NCBI GenBank assembly: GCA_046091905.1
Contig: JBJTCN010000053.1
Span: forward strand, 1 to 11,586
DNA: 11,586 bases
DNA from: ZLKRG08 sp046091905
GTDB lineage: Bacteria; Actinomycetota; Actinomycetes; Nanopelagicales; Nanopelagicaceae
Direction of reading: 5' to 3'
Part shown: piece after piece, positions 1 through 6,806 of the stretch
How the letters are laid out: every line of letters begins with the position of its first letter
Numbering within the stretch: position 1 is the stretch's first letter
Translations under genes and position numbers: made by a program
The notes under the pieces: model-generated
Database searches by the model: none
The model's input: the letters and a program-made list of their open reading frames with translations, nothing else
What the model was told of the DNA's origin: nothing

Positions 1-310
1 CTACTAACTTTGGTTTAAATGTCTTAACTACATGTGCCAGAGTCAAAAGTAAATCTGGAGAACCTGCCCATCCGCGCGTTGCAGGCAGAGGAGCGCTGAA
101 ATTAAGTACTAAATTTAATTGAACAAATGCCTCTAACTGTCGGTAATCATTAATAGATACGTTTCTATTCTGCTCAGTTAGCTTTTGAATTCCATTTGAG
201 AGTCTCTCTGTTTGCTTGCCAACTTTTTTGTGCAAGGCACGCATTGAACGAATCAAATAAATCAACGCCAACAATGTGACCACAAAGAGTGCTAGATAGA
301 GGAAATCCAT
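1..310 (-). CDS. Membrane-anchored class I SAM methyltransferase-like protein, N-terminal part
   Basis: Reading leftwards from an ATG at 310-308 the frame stays open for 103 codons to the window edge, so only the N-terminus is present. Residues 3-20 form one hydrophobic membrane segment followed by a basic stretch (R, R, H-K-K), which predicts a short outside end and a cytoplasmic body. Next comes a polar, probably helical linker. The last visible part carries the pattern PLPATRGWAGSPDLL followed by a stretch ending in KPKLV. This resembles the entry to the SAM-binding Rossmann fold in Methyltransf_24-type class I methyltransferases, where a glycine-rich loop normally follows; that loop would lie outside the window. 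Substrate unknown. It diverges from the gene at 328 with 17 nt between the starts. The reading frame is clear; the family assignment rests on one motif and is moderately sure. Confidence 0.6.
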   Translation of the reverse strand, partial: MDFLYLALFVVTLLALIYLIRSMRALHKKVGKQTERLSNGIQKLTEQNRNVSINDYRQLEAFVQLNLVLNFSAPLPATRGWAGSPDLLLTLAHVVKTFKPKLV

Positions 311-315
311 AGCCT

Positions 316-322
316 TAGAGTA
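316..322. promoter_or_regulatory. Symmetric -10 element for two divergent leaderless genes
   Basis: The heptamer TAGAGTA reads TACTCTA on the other strand, so each strand has a TANNNT-type -10 hexamer: TAGAGT at 316-321 on plus, TACTCT at 322-317 on minus. On each side exactly six bases separate the hexamer from the start codon (GTG at 328; ATG at 310), the distance expected if transcription begins at the first base of the codon. Neither start has a strong Shine-Dalgarno sequence. On the plus strand TAGATA (293-298) is a 4-of-6 match to a -35 box at 17 nt spacing; I see no good -35 on minus. Promoter activity is inferred. Confidence 0.42.
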
Positions 323-327
323 TCCCC

Positions 328-879
328 GTGGCACATAATCCAGATAGAGAATCCTTCTTTCCAAAGATAGAGAAGAAGCATGGCCAGCCAATGAAATATT
401 GGTTTCAAGTCATGAAAGATCTGGAAGGAATGAAGTATCCAGAGCAGATTGCATACTTGAAAGAAGAGCATGGATTTAGCCAAGTCCATGCAAATGCACT
501 AGTTATGTATAGCCGAGGCTCCAAGTCGTCAAAGAGATTCGACTCCATGGCTGGGTTCTTGAAAGATGAGGACCCAATAAAGCAGAAGACCATTAAGAAG
601 ATTTTCAAAGTAATCCAAGAGAAGTATCCGAAGAGCGAATTAGTAATCGCTTGGAATAAACCAATGATCAAATTTAACGACAAGTATGTATTTGGTGTGG
701 CTACTGCAAAAAATCATCTTCTGATTGCGCCATTTGATGCAGATACTATTGACGAGCTGCGCCCAAAATTAAAGGATTACAAAGTTAATAAGAAAACCAT
801 TGAAGTGCCATCTGATTGGAAAGTTGACGAGAAACTTTTGTTGGCAATAGTTAAAAAGAGCATTGAGAACGTAAAGTAG
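328..879 (+). CDS. DUF4287 and DUF1801 domain protein, function unknown
   Basis: A 183-residue soluble protein with no signal peptide or membrane segment. Residues about 8-62 resemble DUF4287, a short helical domain (SFFPKIEKKHG, YLKEEHGFSQVHANALVMY). Residues about 85-180 resemble the DUF1801 / YdhG-like fold, which is related in shape to frataxin-like proteins: the pattern AWNKPMIKFNDKYVFGVA is followed by KNHLLIAPF and by YKVNKKTIEVP near the end. Members of both families are small, widespread and biochemically undefined, so no reaction is assigned. The start is a GTG. Relatives begin similarly a few residues before the SFFPKIEKKHG motif, which supports it over later ATG codons. It is lysine-rich. 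It is the first gene of a same-strand run; the MFS gene begins 4 nt after its stop. Domain calls are by eye. Confidence 0.75.
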   Translation: MAHNPDRESFFPKIEKKHGQPMKYWFQVMKDLEGMKYPEQIAYLKEEHGFSQVHANALVMYSRGSKSSKRFDSMAGFLKDEDPIKQKTIKKIFKVIQEKYPKSELVIAWNKPMIKFNDKYVFGVATAKNHLLIAPFDADTIDELRPKLKDYKVNKKTIEVPSDWKVDEKLLLAIVKKSIENVK

Positions 880-883
880 CTAT

Positions 884-2110
884 ATGACTCAGCATGCTCG
901 ACTACAACAGAAAACACTTAGAACTTTAACAATTGCACAAATTGGTGCAGGAGTCGGAACCGCCGGAACAGTTGCCGCTGGTTCCTTATTAGTTGCTTCG
1001 ATTACTGGCTCTGAGGAACTTGCAGGGTTAGCGCAAACATTTTCAGTATTAGGTGCAGCCACGCTTGCGCTACCACTAGCGAGATTGACTTTGCGTGGTG
1101 GTAGACGGTTAGCACTTTCATTTGGTTATGCCGCGGGCGTCATCGGTTCTTTGTTAGCAATTTTCGGTGGAGTGAATTCAAATATTTATCTAATGCTGAT
1201 GGGTTCGTTTTTAGTGGGATCTGCCAGCGCCTCTGCCTTCCAGGCAAGATTTGCCGCAATAGATTTAGTGGAAGAGGCGCATAGAGCCAAGCAATTGTCA
1301 TATGTAGTTTGGGGTTCAACAGTTGGCGCAGTAACTGGCCCAAATTTAATGGCACCAGCGGGAGATTTAGCTGAACACTTTGGTCTACCTAGATTAACTG
1401 GGCCGTACATGATTTCGGCAACCACTTTGACTTTTGCATCACTCTTAATTTTCCTCTTTTTAAAGCCTGATCCATATTTAACTGCGCTTGGTGAAGGCAA
1501 GAGCTACGCAGCAGGAAAGAAACATATAAAAGAGGCGCTTTCAGATATCTGGCATAAACCTGTTGCGCTATTTGCAATTCTTTCAATAGCGATAGGCCAT
1601 TTAGTAATGGTCTCAATAATGGTTATGACTCCGGTGCACATGGCTCATGTAGATGTTTCGCTTAAGATAATTGGCTTAGTAATCAGCGTGCATGTAATTG
1701 GAATGTATGCATTTTCACCTGTAGTGGGTGGTATTAGCGATCGCATTGGAAGAATTAGAACTATTCAAGTTGGTTTATTGATATTGCTTACATCCAGTTT
1801 AGTTGCGGGAACTGCAGCAGCTGATGATGTGCCTAGATTGGGAATTGGATTATTTCTATTAGGTCTTGGTTGGTCTTTTACTTTAATCGCAGGTTCCGCG
1901 CTATTAAGTTCATCAGTTGATCCAACCCTGAAAACATCATCACAAGGTGCGAGTGATTTAGTAATGAATTTAGCTGGAGCAGGCGGCGGCGCTATCGCAG
2001 GTGTAATTATTAGCGCGTTAACTTATGGATGGCTATGCGCTTTCGCCGTAGTACCAGTATTTGGTCTAGCTATCTGGTCAGCCTCTTTCAAATCGCTCAA
2101 AACTCCTTAA
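884..2110 (+). CDS. MFS transporter, substrate unknown
   Basis: A 408-residue, very hydrophobic protein of normal length for a 12-helix major facilitator permease of the cytoplasmic membrane. Helices can be placed roughly at 14-38, 47-66, 76-95, 100-123, 136-160, 175-193, 226-249, 260-281, 293-312, 317-340, 355-378 and 380-400, with a longer basic central loop at 195-225. The loop between helices 2 and 3 has RLTLRGGRR, a degenerate motif A. Its counterpart between helices 8 and 9 is a clean GGISDRIGR (282-290). The segment MAPAGDLAEHFGLPRL between helices 5 and 6 is a loop pattern I associate with actinobacterial drug-efflux-like MFS proteins, but no substrate can be read from the sequence. 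The start lies 4 nt after the preceding stop with only a weak ribosome site, so co-transcription and reinitiation are likely. A 103-nt gap follows. Confidence 0.85.
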   Translation: MTQHARLQQKTLRTLTIAQIGAGVGTAGTVAAGSLLVASITGSEELAGLAQTFSVLGAATLALPLARLTLRGGRRLALSFGYAAGVIGSLLAIFGGVNSNIYLMLMGSFLVGSASASAFQARFAAIDLVEEAHRAKQLSYVVWGSTVGAVTGPNLMAPAGDLAEHFGLPRLTGPYMISATTLTFASLLIFLFLKPDPYLTALGEGKSYAAGKKHIKEALSDIWHKPVALFAILSIAIGHLVMVSIMVMTPVHMAHVDVSLKIIGLVISVHVIGMYAFSPVVGGISDRIGRIRTIQVGLLILLTSSLVAGTAAADDVPRLGIGLFLLGLGWSFTLIAGSALLSSSVDPTLKTSSQGASDLVMNLAGAGGGAIAGVIISALTYGWLCAFAVVPVFGLAIWSASFKSLKTP

Positions 2111-2213
2111 AGAGGCAGAAAGCGTTACAGCACTCATTCCAGAAGTGTATTCACAAGGTCAAGAGTGGATATCATTGGCAAAGCAAAATTCCATAAGCGA
2201 AAGCAGGCGCCAA

Positions 2214-2918
2214 TTGCAAGCAAAAGTTGAGGATCAACTCAAAGTATTGCGCCTTGCCGAATTAGATTTACAGAAGAGTTTCCTAGATCAAAAAGCTAGA
2301 ACGCTTCCAGAGGCGGTGGCTCATAAAGAGCTAACTATTGAATATGAAACAGTTCGTGACTTACGTATCGCCGCGGAGACTGAATTAAGTGATTTAAGCG
2401 GCGAGATAAATAGAGCCGAAAGTGATGTCGAGCAAGTTGTAAAGCGCATCGAAAAAGATGAGTCAAGATTGAATGCTGGTCAAGGAACTCCAAAAGAGCT
2501 AGAACAGATGCAGCATGAACTTATTTCGCTAAATGCACGCAGATCAGAGTTAGAAGAGATTGAATTAGAAGTCATGCTGCGCGCAGATGGAATTAAAGAT
2601 CGAATTAAAGAACTAAATAGCAAAGAGACAGATTTAACACTTAAAGTCGCAGAAGCAGCGGTAGCAAAAGATGCGGCGCTAGCTGCTATTGATGCAGAAT
2701 TAAAAAACGCAATTGCAGCTTGCGCAGAGCTATTTCCACAGATCGATAAGGCCTTGGCAGATTTATATGAAAAAGTTGGTGCGGCCAAATTACAGAATGG
2801 GCAATGCTTGGGTTGTAATTTGAAGATTAATGCTGGCGATATGGCCAAGTTAAATGCATTAATCGCAGAAGAGGTGGCTCGCTGCGAAGAGTGCCGTCGA
2901 ATTTTGGTGCGCTTGTGA
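2214..2918 (+). CDS. Coiled-coil C4-type zinc-ribbon protein
   Basis: A 234-residue cytoplasmic protein made of a long heptad-rich helical hairpin (about residues 5-175, rich in E, K, L and A) and a C-terminal zinc ribbon. The four ligand cysteines are C198, C201, C224 and C227 in two CX2C knuckles. This is the architecture of the actinobacterial Rv2229c-like family, whose genes precede the RNase HI/phosphatase gene as here. The family may bind nucleic acid or act as a scaffold, but no activity is established. I place the start at TTG 2214: family members begin close to the QAKVEDQLKVLRLAELD segment, and AGCAGG lies 6 nt upstream. The frame is open further up, with a GTG at 2145 that would add 23 residues unlike the family. 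The stop overlaps the next start by 4 nt. Confidence 0.85.
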   Translation: MQAKVEDQLKVLRLAELDLQKSFLDQKARTLPEAVAHKELTIEYETVRDLRIAAETELSDLSGEINRAESDVEQVVKRIEKDESRLNAGQGTPKELEQMQHELISLNARRSELEEIELEVMLRADGIKDRIKELNSKETDLTLKVAEAAVAKDAALAAIDAELKNAIAACAELFPQIDKALADLYEKVGAAKLQNGQCLGCNLKINAGDMAKLNALIAEEVARCEECRRILVRL

Positions 2919-3994
2919 GTCGAGTTTTTCGAGTTACTGCAGATGGTGGTTCGCGCGGCAACCCTGGCCCGGCTGCGTACGGAGCCACGGTTTCTGAAAA
3001 TGGAAAAGTAATCGCAGAATTATTTGAATTTATTGGAACTGCAACAAATAATGTGGCGGAATACAGCGGCTTAATTGCGGCACTTCATTTTGTAAACAAA
3101 TTAGATCCAGCCGCTGAAATTGAAGTTGCCATGGATTCGAAATTGGTTGTAGAACAAATGTCTGGGCGTTGGCAGATTAAAAATGAGGGTATGCGCGCGT
3201 TGGCAAAGACTGCCATTCAGGCACACGATGCGAAATTAGTTAAATATCGCTGGATTCCTCGCGAAGAGAATGCGCATGCAGATCGGTTAGCAAATAAAGC
3301 ACTTGATGAGCGAGTTGATGGTTATAAACCGGTGGTACCTGCCAATCGTTTAACTGCCAGATTGCGCGAACCTGAAGTTCCGACTTTTGTTTACATGATT
3401 AGACATGGAGAAACAATTCTGACTCCGGATCGTAAATTTTCAGGAATTGGAAAATTAAATCCACCTTTAACGCAAGAGGGCAGAGCGCAAGCTGCCAAAG
3501 TTGCCGCCGAAATCGCTAAGGTAAAACCAGATATTTTGATTTCATCGCCATTACAGCGCACTAAAGACACTGCAGATGAGATTGCTAAAACCACTGGTTT
3601 AGCCCCAATTTATGATGAAGTCTGGTACGAATGCAGTTTTGGAGATTGGGATGGACTCAGCGTTGATGAAGTAAAAGAGAAGTGGCCAGAAGATTACATC
3701 TCTTGGATTTCATCTAGTGCTTTTACGCCACCTGGAGGTGAGTCATATGATGATTTAGCAGCAAGAATTGAACCGGCTTTTGATGCGCTGGCAGAGAAAT
3801 ATCCAGGTCAAAAAGTTGTAATTGTGACTCATAATGGAGTTATCAAACAGTTAGCAAGCATAGTTTTAGAAGGCAATCCCAACTCTCTATTTCATATTGA
3901 TGTTAGCCCTTGCTCAATTTCATCCTTTTCAATCTGGCCAAGTGATGGACTTCGCGCAGTCCGATCGATAAATGAAAGAGGACACTTCAGATGA
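2915..3994 (+). CDS. rnhC: Bifunctional RNase HI / histidine phosphatase (RnhC type)
   Basis: A 359-residue fusion. The N-terminal half (about 3-130) is an RNase HI domain that cuts the RNA strand of RNA-DNA hybrids with two metal ions. Its acidic residues are all present: D10 in ADGGSRGNPGP, E49 in NNVAEY, D74 in MDSKLVVEQMSGRW and D123 in HADRLAN. The C-terminal half (about 156-359) is a histidine phosphatase / CobC-like domain with the RHG motif at 163-165 (H164 is the phospho-acceptor), R215 in SSPLQR, E239 in ECSFGDWDG, PPGGES at 272-277 and the second histidine H306 in THNG. Mycobacterial homologues combine RNase H with alpha-ribazole phosphatase activity in cobalamin synthesis; whether this one does is not visible. 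The start is GTG 2915, overlapping the upstream stop as GTGA; an upstream GTG at 2891 adds eight residues absent from relatives. Confidence 0.93.
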   Translation: MSRVFRVTADGGSRGNPGPAAYGATVSENGKVIAELFEFIGTATNNVAEYSGLIAALHFVNKLDPAAEIEVAMDSKLVVEQMSGRWQIKNEGMRALAKTAIQAHDAKLVKYRWIPREENAHADRLANKALDERVDGYKPVVPANRLTARLREPEVPTFVYMIRHGETILTPDRKFSGIGKLNPPLTQEGRAQAAKVAAEIAKVKPDILISSPLQRTKDTADEIAKTTGLAPIYDEVWYECSFGDWDGLSVDEVKEKWPEDYISWISSSAFTPPGGESYDDLAARIEPAFDALAEKYPGQKVVIVTHNGVIKQLASIVLEGNPNSLFHIDVSPCSISSFSIWPSDGLRAVRSINERGHFR

Positions 3995-4899
3995 TCACTA
4001 CAACCGAATGGATAGTGACAATTGTTGGTCTAGCGCTCTTTATTAGTTTAGATTTGATTGCAGCCATTGTCCGTCGCAACAAGAGAACTACTATCGGTGA
4101 AGCAGCTTTATGGACCTTTATTTATGTAGGGACAGCAATTATGTTTGGTGCGCTATTGCCACACTGGGGCGACAAAGTAATGCAAAAAGAGTATTTCGCA
4201 GGCTGGTTAACCGAATATGCACTCTCAGTAGATAACATTTTCGTTTTTATTATTATTTTGGGAACTTTAAAGATTGAAAAAGAGAAGCAACACTTAGTTC
4301 TTTTACTTGGAATTCTTTTGACCATTGCAATTCGCGGATTGATGATTCCGGCCGGCGCAACTTTAATTGCCAAATTTGGTTGGGTTTTCTTTATTTTTGG
4401 CGCCTTTCTAATTTATACCGCTTGGACTTTGGCTCGCGAGAGCGACGAAGATGAGTGGGAAGAAGGAAAGATGGTGCGATTCTTAGAATCCAAAGGTGTC
4501 AGCGCATTCACTATTGCGCTAGTTGCACTTGGCCTTACCAACCTTGTCTTCTCACTAGATTCAATTCCAGCGATATTTGGTTTAACTAAAAATGCATATG
4601 TTGTGACAACCGCAAATGTGTTTGCTCTAATGGGTTTGCGCCAACTATATTTCTTATTAGAAGAATTACTTGAGCGCTTAATCTATCTATCTAAAGGATT
4701 GTCAGTAATTCTTGGATTTATAGGAATTAAAATGGTTTTTGAAGCATTCCATGAAATTGGAATTCACGATCTAATTGGGATTCATGTGCCAACAGTTTCT
4801 ATTGAAGCAAGCCTTTTGACGATTATTGGCATTCTCATTGTGACCGCTGTAACTAGTTTGGCGGCAACTCGCAAACAAGTGAACAAGAATCTGCAGTAG
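3991..4899 (+). CDS. terC: TerC-family integral membrane protein (putative Mn export)
   Basis: A 302-residue polytopic membrane protein of the TerC/Alx family. Members in Escherichia coli and Bacillus are tied to manganese efflux or to supplying manganese to exported enzymes; older names refer to tellurium resistance. The two inverted repeat halves each carry the family acidic motif: LTEYALSVDN (E75, D81) in the first and LVFSLDS (D190) in the second, expected to line the metal path. A charged loop, RESDEDEWEEGKM (about 149-161), separates the halves. Near the C-terminus RQLYFLLEELLERLIYL and KGLSVILGFIGIKM are typical of the family. The ATG overlaps the upstream stop as ATGA, and AGAGG (3977-3981) is its ribosome site, so it should be coupled to the RnhC gene. 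Direction of transport and metal are inferred from family knowledge. Confidence 0.9.
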   Translation: MITTTEWIVTIVGLALFISLDLIAAIVRRNKRTTIGEAALWTFIYVGTAIMFGALLPHWGDKVMQKEYFAGWLTEYALSVDNIFVFIIILGTLKIEKEKQHLVLLLGILLTIAIRGLMIPAGATLIAKFGWVFFIFGAFLIYTAWTLARESDEDEWEEGKMVRFLESKGVSAFTIALVALGLTNLVFSLDSIPAIFGLTKNAYVVTTANVFALMGLRQLYFLLEELLERLIYLSKGLSVILGFIGIKMVFEAFHEIGIHDLIGIHVPTVSIEASLLTIIGILIVTAVTSLAATRKQVNKNLQ

Positions 4900-4946
4900 C
4901 GTTCAATATAACGTTTTTGCAACATTTTCACGCTTGGCGTAATTGA

Positions 4947-5063
4947 CCTTTTTCTTGTTGGTAGGGCGCTCAGGCGGGTAAACTCGCGTTCCCTCGAACC
5001 TCACACGAAGTTCGCATCGCTTTGACCGAAGTGGCAAAGCGAACCCAGTACTTATAAGAAAGG
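4947..5063 (+). promoter_or_regulatory. Structured leader upstream of oppA, candidate cis-regulatory RNA
   Basis: The 173-nt gap before oppA is rich in inverted repeats. Hairpin 1: GCGGG 4974-4978 with CTCGC 4983-4987 (UAAA loop, one G-U), possibly closed by GGG 4964-4966 with CCC 4991-4993. Hairpin 2: CGAAC 4995-4999 with GTTCG 5010-5014. Hairpin 3: GTTC 5010-5013 plus GCTTTG 5019-5024 with CAAAGCGAAC 5035-5044, extended by CC 5026-5027 with GG 5033-5034. Hairpins 2 and 3 compete for 5010-5013. A pyrimidine tract at 4947-4956 can pair with the oppA ribosome site (5056-5063) through eight pairs around a 2-nt bulge. No U-run follows hairpin 3, so it is not a simple terminator. I do not recognise a known riboswitch class. 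Promoter and transcript start are undetermined. Confidence 0.42.
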
Positions 5064-5072
5064 AATAACTAA

Positions 5073-6698
5073 ATGAAGGTTAAGTCACTTAACGTGCGTT
5101 TTGCAGCGATCTTCGCGGCATCTGCGCTCGTAATTGGTGTACCTGTTGTGACAGCAAATGCAGCTTCAACAACTTACACCGACTGCTATCTATTCGCTGC
5201 GGGCGAACCAGACTTCATTGATCCAGCGCTTACATCAACACTTGTTGGTGCAAACGTTGCAACAATGTTGTTTGATGGTCTGACTGATACAGATGCAAAC
5301 GGCAAGCTAGTTCCTGCTGTTGCTTCAAAGTGGAAGTCCCCAGATAAGGGCAAGACTTGGGTATTTACAATCAAGAAGGACCTAAAGTTCTCAAACGGTG
5401 AAGCAGTTCTTCCTTCTTCATTCGTAAATGGTTGGAAGCGCTCAATGGATCCAAAGCTTGCTTCAGAAGTTTCATACCATGGCGATTTCATTGCAGGAAT
5501 GAACAAGTATTCAACTGGCAAGGGTGCATGGCCTACATCATCAGTAGTTGCAGATGACACAGCTATGACATTGACAGTTGTAATGGAAAGTCCAACTACA
5601 GATTGGCCATCAATTGCTAATCACTCAGTATTCTCACCAATCCCAACTTCAATGGTCGGCGCTTCAGGTAAAGTTGAAGAAGACGGAACCAAGTTAGTTG
5701 GAAATGGTCCATACATGCTAAAGGAAGCAATCTCAAAGCGCGCAGGTGGACAAGTTGTACTTGTTCCAAACACCAACTACGGTGGAACTGCACCAAAGCT
5801 TTCGCAAATCACATTCAAGATCTCATCTGATACCAATGCTGCATACAACGCATTTGCATCAGGTCAGTGCGATGCAGGTCCAATTCCTGCAGGTCGCTAC
5901 AAGGAACTTCTTGATAAGTGGGGAACTAAGGGCCTAAAGAGCACACTTGGTACCGACTACTGGGGCTTCAATTGGGAAGATCCAGTTGTAGGTGGTACCC
6001 AGAACAAGCTCCTACGTTCTGCAATTGCTAAGGCAATTGATAAGAAGCAGATCTCTGATGTTATTTATCAGGGAATTCGTAAGCCAGCATCTGGTTTATT
6101 GCCACCAGGACTTCCTGGTTACAAGCCAAACCAAGCGCTTACAGTTACTCGCGATCTACAAGGTGCAATTGCTGATTACAAGCGTTGGCAGAACCTTGGT
6201 AATGCAGCGCTGACAACCCCAATTCGTCTTTCATACAATGATGGCGCTAATTGGGACAAGGTTGCATCAATCATCGTTGCAAACCTAAAGGAAGTAGGAA
6301 TTCCAGCGAAGCTTGATCCATTCCCAGCTAACGGAACTTACTTCTCAAAGATGCGTAAGGGACAAGGACAGATGATCCGTGCAGGTTGGTTTGCTGATTA
6401 TCCAATCGCGGATAACTTCCTATATCCACTTCTACACTCTGCATCAATTGATGGAGACAACTTAGAGCGTTATAACAGTTCAGCTTTCGATGCACTTGTT
6501 AACAGCGCTCGCTCAAGCACAAATGCATCATTCTCACAGGCACAATATCAGCGCGCAGAAGTGCAAGCTCTGCGTAGCGACGTGGTAATTGTTCCAACTG
6601 TGAACCGTGGTATCGCAGTTGTGCTTCAGCCAACTATTTCAACCTTTCCAATCACACCGCTTGGTATGGTTGTATACGACGAAGTAACAAAGAGCTAA
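5073..6698 (+). CDS. oppA: Peptide ABC transporter substrate-binding protein (SBP_bac_5)
   Basis: A 541-residue extracellular binding protein that captures oligo- or dipeptides for the permease encoded downstream. Residues 1-30 form a Sec signal peptide: K2/K4/R9, hydrophobic core 10-26, then ANA before A31, a good signal peptidase I site. The mature part fits the cluster C (OppA/DppA) family, opening with GEPDFIDPALTST and carrying KWKSPDKGKTWVFTIKKDLKFSNG and GNGPYMLKEA followed by a PNTNYGG stretch. There is no lipobox cysteine near the cleavage site, which is unusual for a single-membrane bacterium. Only two cysteines occur, C38 and C266, a possible disulfide pair. Nearly every lysine codon is AAG, unlike neighbouring genes, suggesting high expression. 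AAAGGA (5059-5064) is a good ribosome site. A terminator follows. Peptide specificity, and Opp versus Dpp naming, cannot be decided. Confidence 0.93.
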   Translation: MKVKSLNVRFAAIFAASALVIGVPVVTANAASTTYTDCYLFAAGEPDFIDPALTSTLVGANVATMLFDGLTDTDANGKLVPAVASKWKSPDKGKTWVFTIKKDLKFSNGEAVLPSSFVNGWKRSMDPKLASEVSYHGDFIAGMNKYSTGKGAWPTSSVVADDTAMTLTVVMESPTTDWPSIANHSVFSPIPTSMVGASGKVEEDGTKLVGNGPYMLKEAISKRAGGQVVLVPNTNYGGTAPKLSQITFKISSDTNAAYNAFASGQCDAGPIPAGRYKELLDKWGTKGLKSTLGTDYWGFNWEDPVVGGTQNKLLRSAIAKAIDKKQISDVIYQGIRKPASGLLPPGLPGYKPNQALTVTRDLQGAIADYKRWQNLGNAALTTPIRLSYNDGANWDKVASIIVANLKEVGIPAKLDPFPANGTYFSKMRKGQGQMIRAGWFADYPIADNFLYPLLHSASIDGDNLERYNSSAFDALVNSARSSTNASFSQAQYQRAEVQALRSDVVIVPTVNRGIAVVLQPTISTFPITPLGMVVYDEVTKS

Positions 6699-6711
6699 TA
6701 ACTCTCCAAGT

Positions 6712-6751
6712 CTTAAGGGGCTCGCCAAAAGTGAGCCCCTTAAGCATTTTT
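6712..6751 (+). terminator. Intrinsic terminator after oppA
   Basis: A perfect 12-bp stem (6712-6723 with 6733-6744; arms CTTAAGGGGCTC and GAGCCCCTTAAG) encloses a 9-nt loop and is followed, after CA, by five T residues (6747-6751). It lies 13 nt past the oppA stop and before oppB. It would stop most oppA transcripts and raise binding protein over permease; any read-through would still reach oppBCDF. Confidence 0.92.
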
Positions 6752-6769
6752 AAGATATTTATATAATAT

Positions 6770-6798
6770 TTAACTAATTCATAAAGATTGGATAAGAT
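6770..6798 (+). promoter_or_regulatory. Candidate promoter of oppBCDF, near-leaderless
   Basis: TTAACT (6770-6775, four of six bases of the -35 consensus) and TAAGAT (6793-6798, TANNNT type) are 17 nt apart, and the oppB ATG begins 9 nt after the -10. No usable Shine-Dalgarno sequence lies before that ATG, so a leaderless or nearly leaderless transcript is likely. A perfect TATAAT also occurs at 6762-6767 but has only a poor -35 (CTTAAG at 6739-6744). Activity is inferred. Confidence 0.4.
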
Positions 6799-6806
6799 TC
6801 CACGCG

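Noticed and set aside
2891..2914. Upstream GTG start for the RNase HI fusion
   Set aside because: It adds eight residues not expected before the RNase HI first strand; the GTG at 2915 matches mycobacterial homologues and gives the usual 4-nt overlap.
4898..4918. Possible small terminator after terC (AGCGTT with AACGTT followed by a T run)
   Set aside because: The stem has only six pairs including a G-U, low GC and overlap with the terC stop codon. It is too weak to call as an intrinsic terminator.
4907..4948. Promoter-like boxes before oppA (TATAAC/TAACGT near 4907-4914, TTGCAA at 4917-4922, TTGACC at 4943-4948)
   Set aside because: None pairs with a convincing partner box at 16-18 nt, so I could not choose a promoter or transcript start.
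4961..5044. tRNA or other known RNA gene in the oppA upstream region
   Set aside because: No cloverleaf or T-arm can be built on either strand, and signature sequences of SRP RNA, RNase P, cobalamin or guanidine elements are absent.
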